Shown: positions 1 through 9,596, numbered from the stretch's first letter. The stretch is DNA of 64,000 bases from an uncultured Paraglaciecola sp. (GCA_947498355.1 CANMKA010000001.1:186001-250000), one strand, 5' to 3'. Notes: a model not told the origin generated them from the letters alone. Made by a program: numbers and translations.

Positions 1-1503
1 CTTCTGACAAGCCCAACCTTGAAGGTATAGTTGGTCGCCAACTTGGGAGATCCCTTGAATATATCCTCTAACAGTAGATGCAGAACGTACATTTACCTCT
101 AGCGTCGCGCTGTTCGTTGTACAACTATCTAGATGACAAGCTTGGATATGATAAGTGAATAGACCTTGTTCATTAGGCGTAAACTCATAACTCCTATCTG
201 CTGATTCAATTAGTATCTCATCATTCTCAAATAGCCGATAAAGCGACGCTCCTTCTACTTTATCCCAAGTTAGATTCATTAGCGCGCCTACTTTTGACAC
301 TTCGGGCCCATTAGGCGCGTTGGGAGCAGAACGATTAACTATAAATTTCCTGTAATTAGAAAACTCTGCAGCATGAGGTAAAGCTGTTTGTGCATCTAGT
401 GATTTAATACGCCAGTAATAAACGCCATTGGTGAGCTGTTCAGGCGAGTTCGTCGCATTTGAATTTGGAATAAATTGACTGTTCCAGCAACCTTGATTAT
501 CCGACAAGTCACGATACACCCAACGCTTATCTGTTTCATTGAAAGAAGGAGATGAGCTAATTTGAATTGTGTACAACTCAGCCCCTTCAGCTGCCCCCCA
601 CGAAAAACAAAGTGACTCACCAAAAACTATAGCATTGTCTACGGGTGCTTGTAGGGCTGCTTTATCTAGTACATTTTCTACTGTAATTGAGTAACCCTCT
701 CTATCAGATGAGCTTCCGTCTCTTGCAATAATTCGAATGCCATCGTAAACACCGGCATCTGTATAACTTGGTCGGCCTTGAAGACTCCCATTATTGGAAT
801 CGAACTGCGCCCAATGTGGTTTATTCGTAATTGAGAACTTCAAACGGTCACCATCAGGGTCGCTGACTAATGGGGTAATGTTAATAAACCGTCCCTCTTG
901 AATTCTTTGGTCTGTAATAGTCTGAATTTTAGGTGGCTGATTTGGATGGGGGTTAACGGTAAGTGACGCTGAGCGACTAACACTTCCACCGGGCCCAGTG
1001 CAGGTAATTGTGACAGTTTTAGACGTTTTTTGCGTCATCAAAGGACCTGTTTTATTTAACGGTACTGAGTTTCCTTTTGTTCCAACACAACTTGTAGCGT
1101 TTGAGCTAGTATGATTGACTCGCGTACTCTCACCTAAGGTAATTGTACTTGGTGACCACCATACAGAAACAGATGGTGGTGTTGCCGATTTCACAGTCAA
1201 CTTAGCTGTTTTTTTTTCGGTGCCTCCAGGCCCAAAGCAAGTGATGGTAACAGACATATTTTCATATTGTGGTTTGTGGCGGCTAGTACCTGAAACCCCG
1301 ATTGACGTTTTCCCGTCCCTTCCAACGCAAGAATCAGCATTCTTGGCACTCCATACTCTGTGAGTAGACTCACCTTCAACAATATTGCTAGGAGACCAAT
1401 AAAAACTGATAGATGGGGGTTGTGCCGCATACAAGCTCGAACAAAGAAAAAAATAGAAAAAAGCAACTAGCATGAAGTAACGCGAAGGGTCGGAACCAGA
1501 CAT
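1..1503 (-). CDS. Secreted Ig-like/cadherin-like repeat protein, 5' part (runs off left edge)
   Basis: The frame is open for 501 codons from an ATG at 1503 to base 1, so the C-terminus is missing. An AAGGA lies 5 nt before the ATG. Residues 1-28 are a signal peptide with a hydrophobic core ending LYAA. Two tandem Ig-like modules follow (about 30-105 and 106-180). Each has the pattern WSPSxIxxGES, then a Cys in SCVG, then a Cys in ITCxGPGG, which suggests one disulfide per module. Residues about 180-285 resemble a cadherin-like putative-Ig domain (DPDGD, then a GxLQGRP turn). Two fibronectin-III-like stretches (about 285-480, with YYWRI and LTWDKVEGA) precede a new repeat beginning GYIQGIS and GWAC. 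I recall such architectures in large secreted or RHS-type proteins of marine gammaproteobacteria, but the function cannot be told without the missing part. Confidence 0.8.
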   Translation of the reverse strand, partial: MSGSDPSRYFMLVAFFYFFLCSSLYAAQPPSISFYWSPSNIVEGESTHRVWSAKNADSCVGRDGKTSIGVSGTSRHKPQYENMSVTITCFGPGGTEKKTAKLTVKSATPPSVSVWWSPSTITLGESTRVNHTSSNATSCVGTKGNSVPLNKTGPLMTQKTSKTVTITCTGPGGSVSRSASLTVNPHPNQPPKIQTITDQRIQEGRFINITPLVSDPDGDRLKFSITNKPHWAQFDSNNGSLQGRPSYTDAGVYDGIRIIARDGSSSDREGYSITVENVLDKAALQAPVDNAIVFGESLCFSWGAAEGAELYTIQISSSPSFNETDKRWVYRDLSDNQGCWNSQFIPNSNATNSPEQLTNGVYYWRIKSLDAQTALPHAAEFSNYRKFIVNRSAPNAPNGPEVSKVGALMNLTWDKVEGASLYRLFENDEILIESADRSYEFTPNEQGLFTYHIQACHLDSCTTNSATLEVNVRSASTVRGYIQGISQVGDQLYLQGWACQK

Positions 1504-1722
1504 TGTCGTCCTTGATAAATAAGAAAACATACACCAGTCACAATTATCTACGTTTACAACCAAAAAGAAAAGCGCTGATGAGAATTTATCTTTCCAATTA
1601 TTAATAACTAACAATCCGATTCTCTAGGATATACTCCCCACCATTGTTCATTTCAGTAATATCAAATGTTACAATTAATAGGTAAAAACTTACACTCTTC
1701 ACACTTATCAGGAATAAATTAA

Positions 1723-2361
1723 ATGAATGTTGCATTAATGATGGAAAACAGCCAAGCGGCTAAGAATCCAATTATTTTGAAAGAACTTGAAGCTGTTGCA
1801 GGCCCATTAGGCCATCAAGTATTTAACGTTGGCATGAACAGCGAAAACGACCATCACCTTACTTATATTCATTTAGGGATAATGGCGGGTATCTTACTCA
1901 ACGCCAAAGCAGTTGAATTTGTTGTTTCTGGTTGTGGAACGGGTCAAGGCGCTATGATGGCCCTTAACGTTCATCAAGGCGTTTTCTGTGGCTACTGCAT
2001 CGACCCCTCTGATGCATTTTTGTTTAACCAAGTTAACAACGGTAACGCATTGGCCTTACCTTTTGCTAAAGGCTTTGGCTGGGGTGCAGAACTTAACGCA
2101 CGTTACATCTTCGAGAAAGCCTTAACGGGCGGACGCGGAGAAGGTTATCCAGTTGAACGCAGAGAACCTCAAGTTAAAAATGCAGGTATTTTAGCAGAAG
2201 TAAAAGCCGCGGTAATGAAAGGCTCTTTCTTAGAATCTTTGCAAAATATTGACCAAGAACTAGTAAAAACAGCTGTCTCTGGCGAACGTTTCCAAGCTTG
2301 CTTATTCGAAAATGGCCAAGACCAAGAGATAATCGATTACGTTAAAGCCCTAGTTGCCTAA
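1723..2361 (+). CDS. RpiB/LacA/LacB-family sugar-phosphate isomerase
   Basis: This 212-residue cytoplasmic protein begins with a short open-type Rossmann core (MNVALMMENSQ). Near residue 70 it carries VSGCGTGQGAMMALN, the counterpart of the RpiB/LacAB active-site loop, including the Cys that acts as catalytic base in RpiB. The family interconverts aldose and ketose phosphates such as ribose-5-P and ribulose-5-P. It is longer than RpiB (about 150 residues), with an extra C-terminal segment of about 60 residues that is partly helical by eye. This matches a distinct RpiB-like subgroup whose substrate I do not know. The gene stands alone and is followed 34 nt later by a strong terminator. Confidence 0.75.
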   Translation: MNVALMMENSQAAKNPIILKELEAVAGPLGHQVFNVGMNSENDHHLTYIHLGIMAGILLNAKAVEFVVSGCGTGQGAMMALNVHQGVFCGYCIDPSDAFLFNQVNNGNALALPFAKGFGWGAELNARYIFEKALTGGRGEGYPVERREPQVKNAGILAEVKAAVMKGSFLESLQNIDQELVKTAVSGERFQACLFENGQDQEIIDYVKALVA

Positions 2362-2395
2362 CACTTTAGTAATCTTAGATTGCGTTTAATAATTG

Positions 2396-2437
2396 AGCCC
2401 AATTTGGCTTTTCTAAAATCAAATTGGGCTTTTTTTC
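2396..2437 (+). terminator. Rho-independent terminator after the RpiB-like gene
   Basis: A perfect 11-bp stem (AGCCCAATTTG at 2396-2406, complement at 2420-2430) with a 13-nt loop is followed by seven T residues. It lies between convergent genes and could also slow transcription from the DUF4870 gene, although its minus-strand T-tract is weaker. Confidence 0.85.
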
Positions 2438-2450
2438 AACTTAGTTTTAG

Positions 2451-2801
2451 CTAAAACAACCAGCTTTTAGGGTTTTCAATTGCGACTTCTGCATCTATGG
2501 CTTTTAGCCCTTTAACGCAGCGAATAATTAACCAAATAGTCCAAAACAATAAAATAAACCACCCTACTATCACAACAACTAGTAAAGCCCCTAAAATTAG
2601 GTATAAAGCGCCTATCCAAAAGGTTCTAATTTGAAACTGATAATGGGTTTTCAACCATTCTGGGGCATCATCTTTATTAATATACGCCATTACCACGCCG
2701 ATAATTCCAGTTAAACCAAACAAGATCCCGACAAGGTACAGTACGTAAACCAATTTCGCGGTACCGACTGATGTTTTTCCATTTTCAACTATCTCACTCA
2801 T
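2451..2801 (-). CDS. DUF4870-type small membrane protein
   Basis: This 116-residue protein has three hydrophobic segments (about 15-40, 60-78 and 80-95) separated by a short polar loop containing DAPEWLKTHYQFQIRTFW. That loop pattern, a conserved His and an aromatic-rich FQIRTFW, is typical of DUF4870 proteins. No enzymatic residues are evident and the function of the family is unknown. It is a single gene, convergent with the RpiB-like gene. The family call comes from recollection of the loop signature. Confidence 0.7.
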   Translation of the reverse strand: MSEIVENGKTSVGTAKLVYVLYLVGILFGLTGIIGVVMAYINKDDAPEWLKTHYQFQIRTFWIGALYLILGALLVVVIVGWFILLFWTIWLIIRCVKGLKAIDAEVAIENPKSWLF

Positions 2802-3007
2802 CTATTTTCTCCATTCAAATGATGATAATGCGAGTGAGTAATGTGCCTGTATTTTTATCCTTATTCAACTGCTTATTGAATAGGTGTTGACCGTTTCTTT
2901 CCAACACGAATAGGGCTATTTGCCCAAAATTGCATTAACGTTAGTTTTAATACTAAAAGAAAGTTGGTGTTGAGAAGTACGATGAAACTCGAAATACGAA
3001 ATACGAA

Positions 3008-3040
3008 ACCAAGTTTAAATCTGCGAAGTTCAAACTTGGT
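3008..3040 (-). terminator. Hairpin downstream of sohB, possible weak terminator
   Basis: ACCAAGTTT (3008-3016) pairs with AAACTTGGT (3032-3040) across a 15-nt loop. On the minus strand it is followed only by TTTCG, so termination would be weak. A short direct repeat (GAAATAC twice, then GAAAC) lies alongside at about 2990-3008. Confidence 0.35.
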
Positions 3041-3070
3041 CAATTGAGGGAGGCAATCAGTCTAAACTTT

Positions 3071-4093
3071 TTACCTAAACAAACTTTGTCCTTTCGTCAT
3101 TAACTTAACCGCAGCAGTTTGAAGGGATTGACTCGCAGCTAACCCAAACTTTTCGGCAATATTCTTTTTGACTCGGTATTGCACAGAAAATATCTCGTGC
3201 TCTTGATTTAACCCGAGTAAGTAATCATCCGATGTTTGAATTTTATCGACAAGGCCCAGCTCAAGCGCTTTCGCTCCGTACCAGTATTCACCTGTCGCGA
3301 CTTTGTCTATGTCTAATTGCGGCCGGTGCTCTGACACAAAACCTTTAAACATTTGATGTACTTCTTCTAACTCTTGTTTGAACTTTTCACGGCCTTGGTC
3401 GTTGTTTTCACCAAACATGGTTAAGGTGCGCTTAAAGTCCCCTGCAGTATGTTGTTCAAATTCGATATGACTCTTTTGCAGCAATTTATTAAAGTTAGGT
3501 AACTGAGCAATCACGCCAATTGAACCTATGATGGCAAACTTAGCTGACAAAACTTGGTCTGCAACACAGGCCATCATGTAACCACCACTTGCAGCGACTT
3601 TATCAACTGAGACAGTTAAATTAAGCCCTTTATCTTTTATGCGTTGTAATTGAGAAGCAGCTAAACCGTATCCATGGACTACACCGCCGCCACTCTCTAA
3701 TCTAACTAAGACTTGATCATCTTTGTTTGCCACATTTAATACAGTGGTAACTTCTTCTCTCAAATTTTCAACTTCGTGCGCATCCATAGAGCCGTCAAAA
3801 TCGATAACAAACACACGGCCGTTTTTCTGATCATCTTTTTGGTTAGCTTTTTGCTTTGCCTGTTTCTTTTTATCTTTGTTGTACTGTTTAAGCTCGTCTT
3901 TAGACAGCATTAATTCTCTAGCGTGATCCGCTACATCTTGTAGTTTGTCGGATATAGAACTGATGTCTAAGTTACCCTTACCTTGTTTTTGCTTACTGGC
4001 AAGGGCAATTATTCCGCCTACTACAACTAAAATCGAAATCACTATGGTTATCGCCTTGGCGATAAACAAGCCATATTCATATAAAAATGCCAA
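3071..4093 (-). CDS. sohB: SohB, inner-membrane S49 family peptidase
   Basis: This 340-residue protein has one N-terminal transmembrane helix (about 8-32), then a Lys-rich charged linker (about 65-92), then an S49 (ClpP-like fold) protease domain. The expected Ser/Lys dyad is visible: Ser169 in VAASGGYMMA and Lys221 in AGDFKRTLTMFGENN. SohB is a signal-peptide-peptidase-A-like enzyme thought to cut membrane or periplasmic peptides. The length matches E. coli SohB (349). The start is a TTG, supported by AGGAG 9 nt upstream; no ATG is in reach. The leader between the VolA-type gene and this start holds alternative hairpins (listed separately). Confidence 0.92.
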   Translation of the reverse strand: MAFLYEYGLFIAKAITIVISILVVVGGIIALASKQKQGKGNLDISSISDKLQDVADHARELMLSKDELKQYNKDKKKQAKQKANQKDDQKNGRVFVIDFDGSMDAHEVENLREEVTTVLNVANKDDQVLVRLESGGGVVHGYGLAASQLQRIKDKGLNLTVSVDKVAASGGYMMACVADQVLSAKFAIIGSIGVIAQLPNFNKLLQKSHIEFEQHTAGDFKRTLTMFGENNDQGREKFKQELEEVHQMFKGFVSEHRPQLDIDKVATGEYWYGAKALELGLVDKIQTSDDYLLGLNQEHEIFSVQYRVKKNIAEKFGLAASQSLQTAAVKLMTKGQSLFR

Positions 4094-4111
4094 ACCTATG
4101 TACTCCTAAAT

Positions 4112-4223
4112 AATGGGGACGAAGAACACACTCCCCCTAATCTTGACTCATATCAGTGTGTGACTGACCTCACACTGATTGAGCCCACTTATGTTAATCA
4201 GTGTGAGAGTAAATGGGGACGAA
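4112..4223. repeat. 112-bp palindromic unit bounded by direct repeats, in the sohB leader
   Basis: Identical 12-mers AATGGGGACGAA (4112-4123 and 4212-4223) bound a segment that holds a perfect 12-bp inverted repeat (CTCACACTGATT at 4169-4180, complement at 4196-4207). A third arm, CTCATATCAGTGTG at 4147-4160, can also pair with the middle arm, so two hairpins exclude each other. It lies upstream of the sohB start and downstream of the VolA-type gene terminator. It could be a small repeat element, a regulatory leader or both. Confidence 0.55.
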
Positions 4224-4230
4224 ACTAAAT

Positions 4231-4256
4231 AAAAAAAGCCAGAATCATTTCTGGCT
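4231..4256 (-). terminator. Rho-independent terminator of the VolA-type lipase gene
   Basis: On the minus strand AGCCAGAA pairs with TTCTGGCT (8-bp stem at 4237-4256, 4-nt loop), followed by a run of seven T residues (4231-4237). It is 33 nt past the lipase stop codon. Confidence 0.8.
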
Positions 4257-4288
4257 TAGCTATTTTATTGCCATCCCACTACAAGGAG

Positions 4289-6925
4289 TTAATTCTCTAC
4301 TACATCAGTGTTGCTAATGATTACGCCCTGCCCTTCGGAGGCAAAAAACGAAATCGCTTGGCTTTGCATTTCTTGAGTCGTGCTAGCACTTGCAGTGGGT
4401 GCTAGTACAGAGAAGTGATTACCTTTAATAAAACGTACGACGCCTCCAGATTGCGCAGATGCCGTTAAGCGCTCTAACCCAAGTAAATCCGCCAAAGGCT
4501 GACCACCGACTAGGGGCAATGATGGCACAGTCACTGAGTTTGCCTCATCACTTACAGCGGTTGAACCATCGTCGTTGGTGCCTCCCCCTACAACCAAATG
4601 GGCCAAAACCGGTGTATGGCTCGATAACAGTGCGGCGTAACCAATTGGGTCAGCGACATCAATTATGGTCTGTGCAGCATAACCAAAAGAGGCAAAGGTT
4701 GCGTCAATGGGTGCGCGCTGCTCTGGGCTAAGGCTATCAAAGAAAGCCGTAAATGCTGGGCGAATGGCCTGTTCTAAGGTTAGGTTGTTACTCGTTGCAA
4801 ATCCTTGTAAGAATTGCTCAAATTCTGGAGAAGTCTCTCTTAACAGCGAGCCTTTTACCAAAGGACCAAAATCTGGAGAGTCTAGTACAAATGATGGAAT
4901 ACCGCCTCCAGGCACGTTCAAAACTGCGGTATCAAATTCGAACATTGAATCAAATGCCGCCAAATCGCCGCCTAAAGACTGATTCGCAATTGCCAGCGCA
5001 GCCGTGCCCGTGATGGATCCTAAACTATGCCCAATAAAATGTACTTTAGAGATATCCAGATCTAGGCTGTTGCTTCCATCGATTACATTATTTAGGGCTA
5101 ATCTTAAGCCCATGATATCTGAGATACTTTGCCTAACATTGTCGCGGCTTGTTAACAAGCTCGTGAAGTTCAGGTAACTGTCGATGGACTGGCTTGCATT
5201 AGCCGCCTCTATGCTGCCATCCTCATTACCAGCGAACGCACGGTCACCATGCAATGGGTGATCAATCGAGACGGTTGCAAAACCCGCTAAAGAAAATGCC
5301 GCGCTTAATAAAGAAGCATTCGTTTTATCACCCGTTATACCATGTTGGAACATAATAACTGGCCACCCTTCTGCGGGTTTAGTAACTAACGGAATTGCGC
5401 CACCACTAGCCGCAGACAATCCTGCAATCACCCCTTCATTTGGCAAAGTAAACTGCACACTTAGGTTTTCCGTACCAGCTTCATTATAAAGGGTCGCTGG
5501 GTTATCTAACTCTCGGCCTTGCCTCATAGGTATTGGACTAAAGCGGGTTATATTACGAGGATCATTAACCCCTAAACTACTCAAATCTAAATCAAACAAT
5601 TGACTGTCTGAAGCCAATTGGCACATAGTGTTATTCGGTCCTACTTGTCCGGCTTGAACCAATCCTGCTACTGCATCTGGGCCAAGGGCGTTCAGCGTTG
5701 CACCACTGGTACAAGCGGCTTTCCAACGTCCTGTTAACGCAGCATTAGGATCAAGATAATAAGGCAAGTTTACGTTAGCCGACATAATGTTGACAGCACA
5801 AAAAGCACCCACAGTAGTCAGTGTGTCAATAGCCAGTTGTTGCACAGGAGAGTTCGGATCCCCAGCGTTTGCTAATAAGCCTGAACAGGTATTCAATCCA
5901 GCCGTTGAAAGTTGCGCTTGCTGAGTCCCATCGAAAACCAGAGGAAACAATTGCTCATAAGCATTGGTTGGCGTAGCCGCGCTATCCGTTGTGATCCTAG
6001 GAAGCAGATTTAATGCTGCATTTTGAGCTGATACTGGGTCTGCGCCGCTAGCCAGTTGTTGGGAAAAGAGTTGAGCAAATCCAGCTATAGACAATTGCTT
6101 AACCGTTCCAATGGCATTGCCTACCGACTGAGTGGTAAAGTAAGACGCATAAGATAGAGACTCTCGCGTTACGCCAGCGGGCTCGAGTACTGCAACCATA
6201 GCATTCACAATCTGTTGCAGTGGTTGAAGGCGTTCAGCTCCTACCTGATTTGTAGCCACATCTTGGCGAACTAAATCCCAGGTTCCTGAACCTTGAACTG
6301 GGTTGCCTAGGGTATCTTGCAAGGCTTCGGTTACCACTAACATATAACCTTGAGCGGGCTTGAATACTTTTAATGGCACGACATTAATGGCACTACTGCC
6401 TGGGGTATATGCCGCCACATAATCAACGCCATACTCTAGCTGTTCGCCAAGTTCACAAGGCACACCAGGTGCGGCGAGCTGACTGGCTATCGCCGTGCAC
6501 TGGGCACTGGTGCCTTCAAGGGCTTGAGTTGCCTCAAACAACTTGATTGATTCGCCGCTTACCGTTGCAGGATCAATATCTTGTCCATCTGGATTCTCAA
6601 CACGGATAGCAAAGGGTTGATGGTAAGACCAACCATCAAGGGCACTTAACGCATGCTGGGGGTTGGTAGGGTCGAAGGTCTCGTTCCTCTCTGTGTTTAA
6701 CGTAAAGTCAAAAAAGTTACCATTTGGCACCATCAGTAAATCGTTTGGTAAATTCAAATCTAGGTTTTGTGGATTTGGATTAAATACAATACGACTGACC
6801 TCAGCCACTGGTGCTGGTTGCTCTGGTGCTTGAAACAAAGGATCGTCTCGTCTGCTATCGGTATCCGAGCAGGCAGTCAAACCCAGCCCGCAGGCAATCC
6901 CTATTGCTAATAAACCTTTTTTCAT
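4289..6925 (-). CDS. VolA/Pla-1/cef-family extracellular lipase lipoprotein
   Basis: This 878-residue protein starts with a lipoprotein signal (lipobox LTAC, Cys19), followed by SDTDS, as in VolA. The N-terminal half is beta-rich and starts with the IVFNPNPQNLDLNLPNDLL segment typical of the Pla-1/cef lipase family. The C-terminal half is an alpha/beta hydrolase with the nucleophile elbow GHSLGS (Ser634). An oxyanion-loop-like HG (FQHGITGDK) and a late His (GNHFSVLAP) complete a likely triad. Vibrio VolA is a surface lysophospholipase that frees fatty acids from lysophosphatidylcholine. Here no fadL lies beside it, unlike in Vibrio. An ATG with GAGGGA upstream and a signal peptide fix the start. 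The family call is firm; the substrate is inferred. Confidence 0.88.
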   Translation of the reverse strand: MKKGLLAIGIACGLGLTACSDTDSRRDDPLFQAPEQPAPVAEVSRIVFNPNPQNLDLNLPNDLLMVPNGNFFDFTLNTERNETFDPTNPQHALSALDGWSYHQPFAIRVENPDGQDIDPATVSGESIKLFEATQALEGTSAQCTAIASQLAAPGVPCELGEQLEYGVDYVAAYTPGSSAINVVPLKVFKPAQGYMLVVTEALQDTLGNPVQGSGTWDLVRQDVATNQVGAERLQPLQQIVNAMVAVLEPAGVTRESLSYASYFTTQSVGNAIGTVKQLSIAGFAQLFSQQLASGADPVSAQNAALNLLPRITTDSAATPTNAYEQLFPLVFDGTQQAQLSTAGLNTCSGLLANAGDPNSPVQQLAIDTLTTVGAFCAVNIMSANVNLPYYLDPNAALTGRWKAACTSGATLNALGPDAVAGLVQAGQVGPNNTMCQLASDSQLFDLDLSSLGVNDPRNITRFSPIPMRQGRELDNPATLYNEAGTENLSVQFTLPNEGVIAGLSAASGGAIPLVTKPAEGWPVIMFQHGITGDKTNASLLSAAFSLAGFATVSIDHPLHGDRAFAGNEDGSIEAANASQSIDSYLNFTSLLTSRDNVRQSISDIMGLRLALNNVIDGSNSLDLDISKVHFIGHSLGSITGTAALAIANQSLGGDLAAFDSMFEFDTAVLNVPGGGIPSFVLDSPDFGPLVKGSLLRETSPEFEQFLQGFATSNNLTLEQAIRPAFTAFFDSLSPEQRAPIDATFASFGYAAQTIIDVADPIGYAALLSSHTPVLAHLVVGGGTNDDGSTAVSDEANSVTVPSLPLVGGQPLADLLGLERLTASAQSGGVVRFIKGNHFSVLAPTASASTTQEMQSQAISFFASEGQGVIISNTDVVEN

Positions 6926-7084
6926 TGTTCCCTCTCTCTATACAAATTAAATTATTGACGTAATTTTTTATTTATTCGTTTTGCGCTAATCACAGCTACC
7001 ACAAGGTTTGATTTTTTGATTGTTACTGGGTAGCCACCACGTAAAGTGATATTATTAGCCCAATTAGACTCACAACTACCTACT

Positions 7085-7825
7085 ATGCTTAATTATTTTC
7101 CAAAAGAACACACCCTAAAAGAAAAAATTTTACTCGTTACTGGCGCAGGAGATGGCATTGGCAGACAAGCAGCCCTTAAATACAGTGAATATGGTGCAAC
7201 GGTAATATTACTAGGCAAAACTGTCAGCAAGTTAGAATCCGTTTATGATGAAATTGTTAAACTGGGATATCCAGAGCCTGCAATTGTTCCATTGGATTTA
7301 AAAGGCGCAACGGCTAAGCACTATCAAGACATGGGCAATACCATAATCGGCCAGTTTGGTCGCTTAGATGGCATATTACACAATGCAAGCTTTACTGGGC
7401 ATATAGGGCCTTTCGAACAAATCACTGAAGAAGATTGGCAAGCTGTATTCCAAGTTAATCTACATAGCCAGTTTTTGATGACCCAAGCATTGCTACCTGC
7501 CTTAAAATTAGCTAAATCGGCATCTGTCATTTTTACTAGTTCGGATTTAGGCATCAAAGGCAAGGCGTTTTGGGGGCCTTACTGCATCAGTAAATTTGCT
7601 ACCCAAGGCATGATGGAAGTACTGGCTGACGAATATGAAAATAGTACCGTACGTTTCAACTGTATTAACCCTGGCCCTTGTCGAACTAAAATGCGTGCTC
7701 AACACTTCCCTGGAGAGAAACCTGAGTCGGTCAAACCCCCTGCAGAAATCATGACGCCTTACTTATACTTAATGGATGAGCAGGCTAGTACACAAACAGG
7801 CAGTACACTTAACGCGCAATATTAG
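7085..7825 (+). CDS. yciK: YciK-type short-chain dehydrogenase/reductase
   Basis: The protein has 246 residues from the ATG at 7085. A GTG at 7046 would add 13 residues with no family counterpart. It is a classical Rossmann SDR: TGAGDGIGRQA for NAD(P) binding, HNAS (family NNAG) near residue 100, a catalytic Ser in FTSSDLG, and YCISK for the Tyr/Lys pair. It follows E. coli YciK closely from start to end (PKxxxLxxKIxLVTGAxDGIGR, then CINPGPCRTKMRA). The substrate is unknown. It is convergent with glnS and the two are separated by a strong hairpin. Confidence 0.87.
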   Translation: MLNYFPKEHTLKEKILLVTGAGDGIGRQAALKYSEYGATVILLGKTVSKLESVYDEIVKLGYPEPAIVPLDLKGATAKHYQDMGNTIIGQFGRLDGILHNASFTGHIGPFEQITEEDWQAVFQVNLHSQFLMTQALLPALKLAKSASVIFTSSDLGIKGKAFWGPYCISKFATQGMMEVLADEYENSTVRFNCINPGPCRTKMRAQHFPGEKPESVKPPAEIMTPYLYLMDEQASTQTGSTLNAQY

Positions 7826-7888
7826 CCCCCAATAAAGTCTGTTCAGCTCGTTGGTATTAAGCCAACGTGTTTACATTTCAGAAGATTG

Positions 7889-7925
7889 AAGCGCCTTCAC
7901 TTACATAAGTGAAGGCGCTTTTTAT
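7889..7925 (+). terminator. Terminator between convergent yciK and glnS
   Basis: A long perfect stem, AAGCGCCTTCACTTA (7889-7903), pairs with TAAGTGAAGGCGCTT (7906-7920) and is followed by TTTTTATTT. It faces yciK. The glnS stop is only about 10 nt beyond, so it probably serves both genes. Confidence 0.85.
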
Positions 7926-7931
7926 TTAAAG

Positions 7932-9596
7932 CTAACTTTGGTTCACCTTGGCCCAGGTATCACGTAACCCCACGGTACGGTTAAACACTAATTTATCACC
8001 TTGGCTATCCGGATCTTTGCAGAAATACCCAGTGCGCTCAAACTGTATAGGCTGACTAACCGCTATATCTTTTAAGCTAGGCTCAACAATTGCGTGTTTT
8101 ATGACATAAGACTCAGGGTTGATGCATTGGGTGAAATCATCCTCAGCAGCAGGATTCGGTACATTAAACAGCCTATCGTATAAGCGTATCTCTGCAGGAA
8201 TGCCACTTTCGGCAGACACCCAGTGGATCACACCTTTGACCTTTCGGCCATCAGCAGGATCCTTACCCAAAGTTTCTGGGTCGTAGCTACAGTACACTGT
8301 GCTAATTTCGCCCTGCTCGTCTTTTTCTACTCGCTCGGCTTTAATCACATAGGCGTTACGCAAACGAACTTCTTTACCCAAAACTAAACGCTTGAATTTT
8401 TTATTCGCTTCTTCCTTAAAGTCATCGGCTTCTATGTATAAAACACGGGTAAAGGGTAGCTCTCGTGAGCCCCGAGTTTCATCAGAAGGGTGATTAGGCG
8501 CGTTTAACATTTGTCCGTCTTCTGGGAAGTTTTCAATCACAATTTTAAGGGGTGACAAGACCGCCATCGCGCGATTAGCGTCTGTGTTTAGCTCTTCACG
8601 TAAGCACGCCTCAAGCATAGACATCTCAACCATATTATCCATCTTGGTTACCCCAATGCGCTTACAAAACTCTCGAATTGATTGGGGTGTGTAGCCTCTG
8701 CGACGCAGTCCAGAAATAGTTGGCATTCTGGGATCGTCCCAGCCTGCAACATGCTGTTCTTCAACTAATTGAATCAACTTACGTTTGCTCAGTACTGTGT
8801 ATTCTAAGTTAAGACGAGAAAATTCATACTGACGGGGTTGAACGGGAATCGAGATATTATCTATCACCCAATCGTATAGTCTGCGGTTATCCTGAAACTC
8901 TAAGGTGCATAAAGAGTGAGTAATACCCTCAATGGCATCCGAAATACAATGGGTAAAGTCATACATAGGATAGATACACCACTTATCACCAGTTTGGTGA
9001 TGGTGGGCATATCTCACTCGGTACAAAGCCGGATCTCGAAGACACATAAAAGGCGATGCCATATCAATTTTAGCCCGTAACAAGCACTCACCTTCTTTAA
9101 ACTCACCATTCTTCATTTTGGTAAATAACGCTAAGTTTTCGTCAACAGAGGTATCGCGGTATGGACTGTTTACGCCCGGTGCTTTTAAAGAACCGCGCAT
9201 TTCGCGCATTTGCTCTTGGCTTGAAAAATCTACATATGCCAAGCCTTTTTCGATTAGCTCAACGGCAAAACCATAAAGCTGGTCAAAGTAGTTAGACGAG
9301 TAGCGTACATCCCCATCCCACTTGAACCCTAACCAATCAACGTCCTGCATGATCGCATTAACGTAATCAATATCTTCTTTTTCGGGGTTGGTATCATCAA
9401 ATCGCAAATTACATTGGCCTTGGTAGTCAGCAGCAACACCAAAATTCAAACAAATAGATTTAGCATGTCCAATGTGTAAGTAACCATTGGGCTCGGGTGG
9501 AAAACGCGTTTGGATAGCAGTGTGTATACCCTGCTCTAAATCTTTATCAATAATTTGACGAATAAAGTTGGTCGGACGACTCTCAGTCTCGGCCAT
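7932..9596 (-). CDS. glnS: Glutaminyl-tRNA synthetase
   Basis: This 554-residue class I aminoacyl-tRNA synthetase charges tRNA-Gln with glutamine. The HIGH motif is at 41-44 in [15 protein letters not shown], and the KMSKS equivalent VLSKRK is near residue 268. FDDTNPEKE and the two C-terminal anticodon-binding beta-barrels are present. The length equals E. coli GlnS (554). The ATG at 9596 has GAGGG 7 nt upstream. It is an isolated gene. Confidence 0.97.
   Translation of the reverse strand: MAETESRPTNFIRQIIDKDLEQGIHTAIQTRFPPEPNGYLHIGHAKSICLNFGVAADYQGQCNLRFDDTNPEKEDIDYVNAIMQDVDWLGFKWDGDVRYSSNYFDQLYGFAVELIEKGLAYVDFSSQEQMREMRGSLKAPGVNSPYRDTSVDENLALFTKMKNGEFKEGECLLRAKIDMASPFMCLRDPALYRVRYAHHHQTGDKWCIYPMYDFTHCISDAIEGITHSLCTLEFQDNRRLYDWVIDNISIPVQPRQYEFSRLNLEYTVLSKRKLIQLVEEQHVAGWDDPRMPTISGLRRRGYTPQSIREFCKRIGVTKMDNMVEMSMLEACLREELNTDANRAMAVLSPLKIVIENFPEDGQMLNAPNHPSDETRGSRELPFTRVLYIEADDFKEEANKKFKRLVLGKEVRLRNAYVIKAERVEKDEQGEISTVYCSYDPETLGKDPADGRKVKGVIHWVSAESGIPAEIRLYDRLFNVPNPAAEDDFTQCINPESYVIKHAIVEPSLKDIAVSQPIQFERTGYFCKDPDSQGDKLVFNRTVGLRDTWAKVNQS

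Noticed and set aside
1115..1466. Two short frames, one on each strand, inside the left-edge gene
   Set aside because: Both overlap the 501-codon open frame with a signal peptide and repeated Ig-like modules, which explains this DNA better.
2985..3010. GAAATAC tandem copies as a CRISPR or tandem array
   Set aside because: Only two and a half short copies without spacers.
7046..7084. GTG start for yciK adding 13 residues
   Set aside because: YciK proteins begin near the ATG at 7085, and the extra residues have no family counterpart.
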